Shown: positions 1-6,336, counted from the stretch's first letter. The stretch is DNA of 6,479 nt from Thioalkalivibrio sp. (GCA_003555285.1 PWGH01000081.1:1-6479), one strand, 5' to 3'. Program-made: numbers and translations. Notes: generated by a model not told the origin, from the sequence alone.

Positions 1-441
1 CAGGCTGCTGCCCACGCCGAGCAGCAGGATCGGCGAGGCCTGCGTGTCGAAGCGGCGCACCAGCGGCCGGTCGGCCTCTTCGGGCAACTGGCTGGAAATG
101 CGTGCCAGCCGATCGCGCAGATCGTCCATTGCCTCGCCCAGATCGGTGCCCCAGGCGAAGCGGATCCGCACCCGGCTGTTGCCCTCGGCCGACGTCGAGT
201 CGATGCGTTGTGCTCCGGTGATCGCGGCGGCCGCCTGCTCGATCGGGCGGGTGATCAGCTGTTCCACCTCCTCGGGGCCGGCATTGGTGTAGCTGGTGGT
301 CACCGTCAGTACCGGAAAGCTGATGTCCGGCAGCAGGTCCACCGGCAGGCGGGTCAGCGCGGCCAGGCCGAGCAGGATCACGATCAGGCTGACCATCCCG
401 GTCATCACCGGGCGGTGGACCGTGAGCCGGGCGGGATTCAC
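1..441 (-). CDS. RND family efflux pump, inner-membrane permease (N-terminal part, runs off left edge)
   Basis: This is the N-terminal 147 residues of a resistance-nodulation-division permease, the proton-driven inner-membrane component of a tripartite efflux pump. Translation gives a cytoplasmic start (VNPARLTVHRPVMTG), a hydrophobic TM1 at about residues 13-30, then the RND hallmark after TM1 (PVDLLPDISFPVLTV, residues 33-47) followed by a PEEVE..IT.P.E stretch at 56-69 that opens the first periplasmic porter domain. The TSAEGNSRVRIRF.WGTD run at 83-100 is typical of the HAE-1 type. The start is GTG at 439-441, chosen because it sits exactly before the family's usual N-terminal sequence and overlaps the adaptor stop in a GTGA, implying translational coupling. 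No good Shine-Dalgarno sequence precedes it, which fits coupling. The rest of the roughly 1000-residue protein lies outside the window, so substrate class (drug or other) cannot be judged. The family call is secure. Confidence 0.93.
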   Translation of the reverse strand, partial: MNPARLTVHRPVMTGMVSLIVILLGLAALTRLPVDLLPDISFPVLTVTTSYTNAGPEEVEQLITRPIEQAAAAITGAQRIDSTSAEGNSRVRIRFAWGTDLGEAMDDLRDRLARISSQLPEEADRPLVRRFDTQASPILLLGVGSSL

Positions 442-1703
442 GGCGCCGATCCGCGACCGGTCCGGTCCTCGCCCTGCGCGCCGTCCTGAGCCGTGTCTGC
501 GTTGGAAGGGGCTTCGTCGGTGTGGCTTTCAGGCGATTCCGGTATCGCCAGCCGGACCGGATTGCCGTCGGTCAGCAGGTGCTGACCCAGCGTCACCACG
601 GTACCGGTCAGCTCCGGTTCCAGGATCTCGACCCATTCGCCGTCACGGATCCCGGGGGTGACGCGGTGCAGGCGGGCCACCGGCGGATCGGCCGCAGCAT
701 CAATGGTGAACGCCACGAAACCCGCGGCGCGTTGCAGCAGCGCATCGCGGGGCACCGCCTGAACTTGGTCGCGGCGCTGCAGGTCGATCGCGATTTCCAT
801 GAACATCCCCGGGCGCAGCCGCGCCTCGGGGTTCGGCACCGCGATCTCCACCCGCGCTTGGCGCGAGGCCTGGCGAAATTCCGGGGCGATCCGGGCGACG
901 GTGCCGGTGAAGGCCTGCTGCGCGTTCGCTGCTCCGCGCAGGCGCACCGACTGACCGACGGCGAGCCGGGCGTAGTCGGTCTCGGCGACGAAGACCACCG
1001 CCCGCAACGGGTCGAGTGCTACCAGGGTCAGCACCGGTGTGTTCGCCTGCACGATCGCGCCGGGATCGGTCAGGCGTTCGGTCACATGCCGAAGCCCATG
1101 GCCCGCCCAGTCGGCCTCGACGCGGGCATAGTCGGCGCGGATCTGAGCGCTGCGCAGCGCCGCCTCGCGCTGGCGCAGCTGCGCCTGCCCCAGATCGATG
1201 CGGGTCTGCTGCAGAGCCACCTGGGTCTCGGCGGCCTCGAGTTCGGCGGCCGAGGCGATCCCCTGGTCGCGCAGTTCGCGGACCCGGTCGCGTTCCCGGC
1301 GCGCGGCGTTCAGGCTCTCGCGCGTCTCGGCCAGCTGGGCCCGGGCGACGGCGCGCTCGGCCTCGGCACGCAGCCGTTCCTGCTCGAATTCCTCGGATTC
1401 GAGTTGCAGAAGCAGTGACCCGGGTGGCACGGCATCGCCGATGTCGACCGGGATCGCCGCCACCCGCCCGGCCACGCGGGCGACGACCTCGGTGCGGCTG
1501 GAGGCCTCCAGCGAGCCGGACAGGTACAGGCGCTGGACCAGATCACGAGTTTCCACGGCCGCGGTCTGGACCGGGACCGGTCTTGCAGCGGCCGGTCCCC
1601 GCGGGCCGCTGGCGGTCACCTCGGACGCCCGCTCCTGCCACAGCAGCACGCCGGCCGTGAGCAGGGCGATGCCGATCAGCAAGCCGAGCAGCACACGGGT
1701 CAT
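438..1703 (-). CDS. RND efflux periplasmic adaptor (membrane fusion protein, HlyD/AcrA-like)
   Basis: This 421-residue protein is the periplasmic adaptor that would bridge the downstream RND permease to an outer-membrane channel. Residues 2-22 form a hydrophobic N-terminal anchor or signal, with no lipobox cysteine. Residues 72-102 form the first lipoyl half (VVARVAGRVAAIPVDIGDAV). Residues 103-188 are a long charged alpha-hairpin rich in A, E, R and Q. The second lipoyl half lies at about 190-232 (DPGAIVQANTPVLTLVALDPL), a beta-barrel at about 235-310 and a membrane-proximal domain at about 311-385. After residue 388 comes a hydrophilic low-complexity tail rich in E, D, S and A. The ATG at 1701-1703 is chosen because it begins directly at the membrane anchor. 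The frame stays open upstream for 266 more codons, but that part is antisense to tspO and has no protein-like features. No strong Shine-Dalgarno sequence is visible. The stop overlaps the permease start (GTGA), so the two form an operon with the adaptor first. No outer-membrane channel gene is in the window. Confidence 0.92.
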   Translation of the reverse strand: MTRVLLGLLIGIALLTAGVLLWQERASEVTASGPRGPAAARPVPVQTAAVETRDLVQRLYLSGSLEASSRTEVVARVAGRVAAIPVDIGDAVPPGSLLLQLESEEFEQERLRAEAERAVARAQLAETRESLNAARRERDRVRELRDQGIASAAELEAAETQVALQQTRIDLGQAQLRQREAALRSAQIRADYARVEADWAGHGLRHVTERLTDPGAIVQANTPVLTLVALDPLRAVVFVAETDYARLAVGQSVRLRGAANAQQAFTGTVARIAPEFRQASRQARVEIAVPNPEARLRPGMFMEIAIDLQRRDQVQAVPRDALLQRAAGFVAFTIDAAADPPVARLHRVTPGIRDGEWVEILEPELTGTVVTLGQHLLTDGNPVRLAIPESPESHTDEAPSNADTAQDGAQGEDRTGRGSAP

Positions 1704-1862
1704 CGGACGGGCGGCGGCTGAAGGGCAGGGGGCGAGGGCATGGACGTGCAGCAGGCTCGGGTGGCATCGATGAACGACAAGATTGCACGATGGACCTGAA
1801 TAGGCGGTGAAAGTGCCCATCCGCGCCCCGGGCTGACGACGGGACGGGCGGCTGGCGCTGCG
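1704..1862. other. Upstream side of the divergent adaptor/tspO intergenic region, no gene seen
   Basis: This is the adaptor-proximal part of the spacer between the divergently transcribed efflux operon and tspO. It should hold the efflux operon promoter, but reading the minus strand I find no convincing -35/-10 pair. A TTGTCG element near 1779-1784 has no matching -10 at normal spacing. No clear dyad operator for a TetR- or MarR-type regulator was found, and no regulator gene is adjacent. Confidence 0.5.
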
Positions 1863-1891
1863 TTGATCGGCCGACGGTGTGGAACCATACT
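1863..1891 (+). promoter_or_regulatory. Candidate sigma70 promoter for tspO
   Basis: TTGATC at 1863-1868 (4 of 6 matches to the -35 consensus) and CATACT at 1886-1891 (4 of 6 to the -10 consensus) are separated by exactly 17 bases. Transcription would begin near 1898, giving a leader of about 67 bases that contains the hairpin at 1912-1948. The prediction comes from sequence matching by eye only. In GC-rich DNA this is a reasonable but unproven match. Confidence 0.45.
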
Positions 1892-1911
1892 GCGCAAGGG
1901 GGCCGGGCGGA

Positions 1912-1948
1912 GTCCTTCCGCAAACGGCTGCGTTGCAGGATGAAGGAC
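1912..1948 (+). promoter_or_regulatory. Candidate hairpin in the tspO leader
   Basis: GTCCTTC at 1912-1918 is perfectly complementary to GAAGGAC at 1942-1948. Inside these arms GCAA(A)CG at 1920-1926 can pair with CGTTGC at 1931-1936 around a GCTG loop, with one bulged A, so a nested two-part stem is possible. The stem ends four bases before the GGAGGT at 1952-1957 and would hide the AAGGA at 1943-1947. No T run follows, so it is not a standard intrinsic terminator. It could affect translation, mRNA stability or protein binding, or be incidental. Confidence 0.35.
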
Positions 1949-1951
1949 CAT

Positions 1952-1957
1952 GGAGGT
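1952..1957 (+). promoter_or_regulatory. Shine-Dalgarno site that sets the tspO start at 1965
   Basis: GGAGGT lies seven bases before the ATG at 1965, ideal spacing. The earlier in-frame ATG at 1950 has only an AAGGA two bases away, too close, and would place the GGAGGT inside the coding region. The start at 1965 is therefore preferred, removing five residues from the longest reading. Confidence 0.75.
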
Positions 1958-1964
1958 CTTGTCG

Positions 1965-2453
1965 ATGCGAACGACGCAAGCCAAGTGGCGGGATATGCGC
2001 GGTCTGGCGGGCTGGCTGGCCTTGGTGCTGGCGGTATCCTGGATCGGCAGCCGGGTCACGCTCGGTGCGGTCGGCGACTGGTACGCGCAATTGGCGCGGC
2101 CGGAATTCGCGCCGCCCGACTGGGTCTTCGGACCGGTCTGGACGTTGCTGTACATCCTGATGGCGGTGGCCGCCTGGCGCATCTGGCGCCGCGACGGCTT
2201 CGCCGGGGCGCCCTGGGCCCTGGGCCTGTTCCTGGTGCAACTGGCCCTGAACCTGCTCTGGTCCATCGTGTTCTTCGGTCTGCAGCAGATCGGTCTTGCG
2301 CTGGTCGAAATCGGGGTGCTGTGGCTCGCCATCGTGGCCACGCTGGTGCTGTTCTGGCGCCGGGACCGGCTGGCCGGGGCCCTGCTGCTGCCCTACCTGG
2401 CCTGGGTCAGCTTCGCGGCCGTGCTCAACTACGGCTTCTGGGTGTTGAACTGA
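1965..2453 (+). CDS. tspO: TspO/MBR family membrane protein (tryptophan-rich sensory protein)
   Basis: This 162-residue protein has the normal length and five-helix layout of bacterial TspO: hydrophobic segments at about 14-33, 53-72, 84-104, 109-131 and 136-160. Family signatures are visible in order: a W-Y..LARPEF.PPDWVFGPVW block at 39-59 running into TLLYILMAVAAW, a QLALNLLWS..FFG block at 92-105 in the third helix, and PYLAWVSFAAVLNY at 143-156 ending in the conserved W..N. Bacterial TspO proteins bind porphyrins and are linked to tetrapyrrole handling, stress and, in phototrophs, pigment gene control; which applies here is unknown. The gene is monocistronic in view, divergent from the efflux operon and convergent with the acetyltransferase gene. 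It has its own candidate promoter, leader hairpin and strong Shine-Dalgarno sequence. No photosynthesis or haem gene is nearby to suggest a role. The family call is secure; the exact role is not. Confidence 0.95.
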   Translation: MRTTQAKWRDMRGLAGWLALVLAVSWIGSRVTLGAVGDWYAQLARPEFAPPDWVFGPVWTLLYILMAVAAWRIWRRDGFAGAPWALGLFLVQLALNLLWSIVFFGLQQIGLALVEIGVLWLAIVATLVLFWRRDRLAGALLLPYLAWVSFAAVLNYGFWVLN

Positions 2454-2459
2454 TCCGGG

Positions 2460-2471
2460 CAGCCTAGGCTG
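2460..2471. repeat. 12-bp perfect palindrome in the tspO/acetyltransferase convergent gap
   Basis: CAGCCTAGGCTG at 2460-2471 is self-complementary. It is flanked by GGGC at 2457-2460 and GCCC at 2473-2476, which could lengthen an imperfect stem. It begins seven bases after the tspO stop and lies about 65 bases beyond the acetyltransferase stop. Neither strand shows a T run after it, so a standard rho-independent terminator is not supported, but a weak bidirectional transcription stop or RNA-end-protecting structure is possible. Confidence 0.35.
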
Positions 2472-2537
2472 TGCCCGCACCGGACCGGGCGCACCACGCA
2501 CGGCTCGGGCACGGCCTGGTGGGCCCGCAGCATGGGA

Positions 2538-5225
2538 TTACAATTCGCGTTGGGCTTCGACGATGCTTTCGTCGTCGGCGTTCGGGTGTACGGTGAAGCC
2601 CAGGCGCTGCATCAGCCGGCGCATGTGGGCGTTGCGGGCCATGATCTCGCCCTCCATCAGGGTGATGCCGCGGGACTTTGCGACGCGCATCAGGCTCTGC
2701 ATCAGGTGGGTGCCGATGCCGCGGCCTTGCCAGTCGTCGGCGACCACGATCGCGAATTCGCAACTGCGCTGGTCGGGGTTCGCGGTGTAGCGGGCGACGG
2801 CAACCTGCTGCTCGACCCCGGGCTCGGGTTCGACCACCGCGATCAGCGCCATCTCGCGGTCATAGTCGATCTGGGTGAAGCGCACCAGCATCTCCGGCGT
2901 GAGTTCGTGCACCGCCTGCATGAACCGGAAGTAGCGGGACTGGTCGGACAGGCTGCGCACGAAGGTCTGTTCGATCCGGGCATCCTCGGGCCGGATCGGG
3001 CGCACCGTCAGGGTGATGCCGTCGGGCAGCGGCCATTCCTCGACCAGGTGGGCCGGGTAGGGGTGGATCGCCATGTGGCCGTAGCGATCGGCGGTGGCGG
3101 GCGGCGGCGCGATCACGATCCGGGCGTCCACCGCGGCCAGCCCGTGCTCGTCGACGATCAGCGGGTTGATGTCGAGTTCCAGGATCTCGGGCAGCTCGCA
3201 GACCATCTCCGAGATCCGCAGCAGCACCTGTTCCAGCGCACCGACGTCGACCGGGGGCATGTGCCGGAAGCGTTCCAGTAACCGGGCGACACGGGTGCGC
3301 GCGATCAGGCCGCGGATGATCGTCTCGTTCAGCGGCGGCAGCGCCACCGCACGATCCTGCAGCACCTCGACCGACGTGCCGCCGGAGCCGAAGCTGATCA
3401 CCGGTCCGAAGACCGGGTCGCGGATCACCCCGACCATCAATTCGCGGCCGTAATGGCTGCGGTACATGCGCTCCAGAGTCACCCCCTCCAGCCGCGCCTC
3501 CGGTCGGGCCTCGCTGGCCTCCTGCATCATCGCCTGAAAGCCCTTGCGCACCGCCTCGGCGCTGGTGAGGTTCAGGCGCACGCCGCCGACGTCGGATTTG
3601 TGGGTGATGTCGGGGGAGGCGATCTTCATCGCCAGCGGATAGCCGAGGGTGCTGGCGGCGACCAGGGCCTCGCTGGTGGTGTGCGCCGGCACGGTCTGGG
3701 TGACCGGGATCCGGAACGCGGCGAGCACCGCCTTCGATTCCATGCTGCCGAGCGAGCGCCGCCCCTCGCCGAGCACGCCCTCGATGATCATCCGCGCGCC
3801 CTCGACATCGGCCGGGCTGCGGTCGCTCAACGGCCCGGGGACCTGCATCAGCAGACGCTGGTTGCGCTGGTGCGCGGTCAGGTACGCAAAGGCCTCCACC
3901 GAGGCCTCCGGCGTGATGAAACTCGGCAGCCGTTCGGCAATGAAGCGCGCCCGCGCCTTCTCCACCTGCTTGCCGCCCATCCAGCAGGCGAGCACCGGCT
4001 TGGCATCGCGACCCGGACGCGCGTTCCGGATCACGACCTCGGCCGCGGCGTCGGCATCGGTCATCGCCTGGGGAGTGAGCATCGCCAGCACGCCGTCGAC
4101 GCCGGGGTCCTGCAGGCAGGCGGCGAGCGCCTGCTCATAGCGGGTGGCGTCGGCATCGCCGAGCAGGTCCACCGGGTTGGCGTGGGACCAGTGCGCCGGC
4201 AGCGCGGCATTGAGTTGTTCCAGGGTCTGGGCGTTGAGTTCGGCGATCGCCAAATCCAGTTCCACCGCCCGGTCGGTGGCCATCACGCCGGGTCCACCGG
4301 CATTGGTCACGATCGCCAGCCGGTTGCCGCGCGCCCGTGCGCCACTGGAGAGGATGCTCGCGGCGGAGAACATCTGCTGCACGGTCTGCGCGCGCACCGC
4401 GCCGGCGCGTTCGAGCGCGGCGTCGAAGACGTCGTCGGCGCCGACCAGCGCCCCGGTGTGCGACATCGCCGCCCGTGAGCCCTCGGCATGCCGGCCGGCC
4501 TTGATCACGATCACCGGTTTCATGCGCGCCGCGGCGCGTAGCCCGCTCATGAAGCTGCGCGCGTTGCGAACCCCCTCGACGTACAGCAGGATGCTGCGTG
4601 TCTCCGGGTCCAGCGCCAGAAAGTCCAGCAGGTCGCCGAAATCGACATCGGCGGTGTCGCCGAGCGAGGCGACCAGCGAGAAGCCGATGCGCTGGTCCTC
4701 GGCCCAGTCCAGGATCGCCGAGCAGATCGCGCCCGACTGCGAGACCAGCGCCAGATTTCCGGGCACCGCGCGGTTGCGGCTGAAGGTGGCGTTGATCTTG
4801 CGCGCGGGCCGCATGATCCCCATGCAGTTGGGTCCGATGATGCGCAGCCCGGACTCGCGCGCCGCCTCGCGCATTCGATCCTGCAACTGTGCGCCCTTCG
4901 GCCCTTCCTCGCCGAAGCCCGCGGCCATCACGATCGCGCCCTGCACCTCGGCCTGCCCACACTCGCGGATCAAATCCGGAATCGTCTCCGCCGGCGTGGC
5001 GATGACCGCCAGATCGATGTTGCGTCCGATCGCCCCGATCCGCGGATAACTCGGGTGGCCATGCACCTGCGCGTGCTTCGGGTTGACCGCGAACAGCTCA
5101 CCCTCGTAGCCCATGGCGAGCAGGTTCTCGAACATCGTCGATCCGACCGTGTTCGGCTGTTCGCTGGCGCCGATTACGGCAATGCTGCGTGGGGAGAGGA
5201 TGCGGTTCAGGTAATGGGGGCCCAT
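2538..5225 (-). CDS. PatZ/YfiQ-type protein lysine acetyltransferase (acyl-CoA synthetase-like region plus GNAT domain)
   Basis: This 895-residue protein has the domain order of enterobacterial PatZ/YfiQ (Pat), which acetylates lysines such as the catalytic lysine of acetyl-CoA synthetase using acetyl-CoA. The CoA-binding Rossmann domain spans about 8-130 (IAVIGASEQPNTVGS at 15-29, GPNCMGIM at 131-138). A succinyl-CoA-ligase-like domain spans 150-290 (VSQSGAICSAILDWA; YVEGV with Glu217; SHTGALVG with His256). A second ligase-like domain spans about 300-460. An ATP-grasp domain lies at about 485-705 (AMKIASPDITHKSDVGGV with Lys534 and His542; ELDINPL). The GNAT domain lies at 735-893 (FTQIDYDREMALIAV, Glu823 in CEFAIVV, acetyl-CoA loop QGRGIG at 833-838). 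His256 and Glu217 match the catalytic histidine and glutamate of ADP-forming acetyl-CoA synthetases. From memory, E. coli PatZ has Asn at the His256 position, so this copy may keep synthetase chemistry. The ATG at 5223-5225 starts right at the CoA-binding domain, with a weak GGGA upstream. The gene is divergent from the deacetylase gene and convergent with tspO. Confidence 0.92.
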   Translation of the reverse strand: MGPHYLNRILSPRSIAVIGASEQPNTVGSTMFENLLAMGYEGELFAVNPKHAQVHGHPSYPRIGAIGRNIDLAVIATPAETIPDLIRECGQAEVQGAIVMAAGFGEEGPKGAQLQDRMREAARESGLRIIGPNCMGIMRPARKINATFSRNRAVPGNLALVSQSGAICSAILDWAEDQRIGFSLVASLGDTADVDFGDLLDFLALDPETRSILLYVEGVRNARSFMSGLRAAARMKPVIVIKAGRHAEGSRAAMSHTGALVGADDVFDAALERAGAVRAQTVQQMFSAASILSSGARARGNRLAIVTNAGGPGVMATDRAVELDLAIAELNAQTLEQLNAALPAHWSHANPVDLLGDADATRYEQALAACLQDPGVDGVLAMLTPQAMTDADAAAEVVIRNARPGRDAKPVLACWMGGKQVEKARARFIAERLPSFITPEASVEAFAYLTAHQRNQRLLMQVPGPLSDRSPADVEGARMIIEGVLGEGRRSLGSMESKAVLAAFRIPVTQTVPAHTTSEALVAASTLGYPLAMKIASPDITHKSDVGGVRLNLTSAEAVRKGFQAMMQEASEARPEARLEGVTLERMYRSHYGRELMVGVIRDPVFGPVISFGSGGTSVEVLQDRAVALPPLNETIIRGLIARTRVARLLERFRHMPPVDVGALEQVLLRISEMVCELPEILELDINPLIVDEHGLAAVDARIVIAPPPATADRYGHMAIHPYPAHLVEEWPLPDGITLTVRPIRPEDARIEQTFVRSLSDQSRYFRFMQAVHELTPEMLVRFTQIDYDREMALIAVVEPEPGVEQQVAVARYTANPDQRSCEFAIVVADDWQGRGIGTHLMQSLMRVAKSRGITLMEGEIMARNAHMRRLMQRLGFTVHPNADDESIVEAQREL

Positions 5226-5238
5226 GCGCGTTCATCCC

Positions 5239-5263
5239 GGGTTGTCGAGGGTGGGTTGTCGAG
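5239..5263. repeat. 11-bp direct repeat in the acetyltransferase leader
   Basis: GGGTTGTCGAG occurs at 5239-5249 and again at 5253-5263, a 14-base period. It lies between the candidate acetyltransferase promoter and its start codon, so it would be in the 5' untranslated region, reading CTCGACAACCC twice on the coding strand. It may be a tandem protein-binding site for shared control of the divergent pair, an RNA element, or chance duplication. Confidence 0.5.
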
Positions 5264-5278
5264 CGTCGGTCCTCGATG

Positions 5279-5308
5279 ATTTTGCGGCAGTGCAATAAGA
5301 CTTGTCCA
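5279..5308 (-). promoter_or_regulatory. Candidate sigma70 promoter for the acetyltransferase gene
   Basis: On the minus strand, TGGACA (5303-5308, 5 of 6 matches to the -35 consensus) is followed after 18 bases by CAAAAT (5279-5284, 4 of 6 to the -10 consensus). Transcription would begin near 5272, leaving about 47 bases of leader that contains the direct repeat at 5239-5263. Predicted by eye only. Confidence 0.45.
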
Positions 5309-5316
5309 TCGGGCCC

Positions 5317-5325
5317 TGCTCTAAT
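5317..5325 (+). promoter_or_regulatory. Candidate extended -10 promoter for the deacetylase gene
   Basis: TGCTCTAAT at 5317-5325 is an extended -10 element: the TGn motif followed by TCTAAT, which matches the -10 consensus at 5 of 6 positions. There is no good -35 at 17 bases, as is common for extended -10 promoters. Transcription would begin near 5332, giving a leader of about 26 bases ending in a strong Shine-Dalgarno site. It lies nine bases from the -35 of the opposing acetyltransferase promoter. Confidence 0.5.
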
Positions 5326-5345
5326 ATCAATCCTCGGCCGGATCT

Positions 5346-5351
5346 GGAGGT
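5346..5351 (+). promoter_or_regulatory. Shine-Dalgarno site of the deacetylase gene
   Basis: GGAGGT ends six bases before the ATG at 5358 and fixes that start, which also coincides with the first beta-strand of the HDAC fold (NVFLISHPHC). Confidence 0.75.
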
Positions 5352-5357
5352 GTCTGC

Positions 5358-6284
5358 ATGAACGTGTTCTTGATCTCGCATCCGCATTGCCTCTGGCACC
5401 GGGCGCCCGGCGGCCATCCGGAATGTCCGGAGCGCGTCACCGCGATCGACGACCAATTGATCGCCAACGGGATCGAGCCCTTCCTGCGCCACAAGGAGGC
5501 CCCATTGGTCACCCGGGAGCAGTTGTTGCGGGTGCACGATGCGGCGTATATCGAGGCCCTCGAGGCCGGTATCCCCCTGCCCGGTGAGTGGGCGACCCTG
5601 GACGGCGGCGATACCTACGTCGGCGAACACAGCCTGGAGGCAGCCTACCGGGCCGCCGGGGCCGTGGTGCTCGGCGTCGATCTGATCCTGCAGCACTCGA
5701 CCCACTCGGCCTTCTGCAACGTGCGCCCGCCCGGGCATCACGCAGGCAGGGACTACGGCATGGGCTTTTGCCTGTTCAACAACATCGCGATCGGGGCGGC
5801 GCATGCGCTCGAGGCCCACGGCCTGTCGCGGGTCGCGATCGTCGATTTCGACGTGCACCACGGCAACGGCACCGAGGATATCTTTCGCGACGAGCCGCGG
5901 GTGCTGTTCTGCTCGAGCTTCCAGCACCCGTTCTACCCGAACCGGGGCGGCGACACCGACAGCGATCACATTCTGAACGTGCCACTGCCCCGGGATACCG
6001 ACGGCGCAGCCTGGCGGCAGGCGATCGAGGCGCGGTGCCTGCCCGCGCTGGAGGCCTTCCAGCCGGAATTGATTTTGGTCTCCGCGGGCTTCGACGGCCA
6101 TATCGAGGACGACATGGCCAACTTTCGCCTGGTGGAGGCGGATTACGAGTGGTGTACCCGCGAGTTGCACGAGATCGCGCGACGTCACTGCGACGGGCGT
6201 CTGGTGTCGGTGCTCGAAGGCGGCTACGCCCTCTCGGCGCTGGCGCGCAGCGCCGCCACGCACATCAAGGTGCTCACCGAATAA
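5358..6284 (+). CDS. Zinc-dependent deacetylase, HDAC/AcuC/AphA superfamily (class II-like)
   Basis: This 308-residue protein has the arginase-deacetylase fold signatures of the histone deacetylase superfamily, which removes acyl groups from lysine or from small amines using a bound metal. Motifs in order: HPECPERV at 20-27, VHDAAYIEAL at 59-68, the catalytic His pair in RPPGHHAG at 123-130 (His127, His128), GFCLFNNIAIGA at 136-147, the metal-binding DFDVHHGNGT at 163-172 (Asp165, His167), SAGFDGH at 242-248 giving the third ligand Asp246, and LEGGY at 286-290 with the transition-state tyrosine Tyr290. All catalytic residues are present, so an active enzyme is expected. Length is that of the compact bacterial HDAC-like proteins, with no signal peptide, so it is cytoplasmic. 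It is divergently paired with a PatZ-type acetyltransferase, suggesting it reverses that enzyme's acetylation. A polyamine or acetoin-related substrate remains possible, because these families cannot be separated with certainty by eye. Confidence 0.93.
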   Translation: MNVFLISHPHCLWHRAPGGHPECPERVTAIDDQLIANGIEPFLRHKEAPLVTREQLLRVHDAAYIEALEAGIPLPGEWATLDGGDTYVGEHSLEAAYRAAGAVVLGVDLILQHSTHSAFCNVRPPGHHAGRDYGMGFCLFNNIAIGAAHALEAHGLSRVAIVDFDVHHGNGTEDIFRDEPRVLFCSSFQHPFYPNRGGDTDSDHILNVPLPRDTDGAAWRQAIEARCLPALEAFQPELILVSAGFDGHIEDDMANFRLVEADYEWCTRELHEIARRHCDGRLVSVLEGGYALSALARSAATHIKVLTE

Positions 6285-6319
6285 CCGATACCTGGATCAG
6301 CGGCCCCTCGGGGTGGGGT

Positions 6320-6336
6320 CGGCGGCAGGGCCGCCG
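6320..6336. terminator. GC-rich hairpin between convergent genes, possible bidirectional terminator
   Basis: CGGCGGC at 6320-6326 and GCCGCCG at 6330-6336 form a perfect seven-pair stem around an AGG loop. It lies 35 bases past the deacetylase stop and 23 bases beyond the stop of the opposing partial gene. There is no T run on either strand, so intrinsic termination is weakly supported. Position between convergent genes is the main argument. Confidence 0.35.

Noticed and set aside
522..1418. 298-codon open frame on the plus strand opposite the adaptor gene.
   Set aside because: No protein-like features, and the minus-strand adaptor fully explains the region.
1950..1964. ATG at 1950 as the tspO start.
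   Set aside because: Its only ribosome-binding site is two bases away; the ATG at 1965 has GGAGGT at seven bases.
1704..2501. Upstream in-frame extension of the adaptor by 266 codons on the minus strand, across tspO.
   Set aside because: It is antisense to a clear TspO gene, is low-complexity (P, R, Q, G rich), and the membrane anchor typical of an adaptor N-terminus begins at the ATG at 1703.
3453..4478. 341-codon open frame on the plus strand opposite the acetyltransferase gene.
   Set aside because: His-, Arg- and Gly-rich composition without domain features; it mirrors the codon pattern of the PatZ-type gene.
5233..5295. Alternative ATG for a small frame beginning upstream of the acetyltransferase gene on the minus strand.
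   Set aside because: It is out of frame with the conserved CoA-binding domain and gives a short arginine-rich product overlapping the real gene.
5232..6263. 343-codon open frame on the minus strand opposite the deacetylase gene.
   Set aside because: The plus strand has a complete HDAC with all catalytic motifs; the antisense frame is a by-product of high GC at third codon positions and has no recognisable domain.
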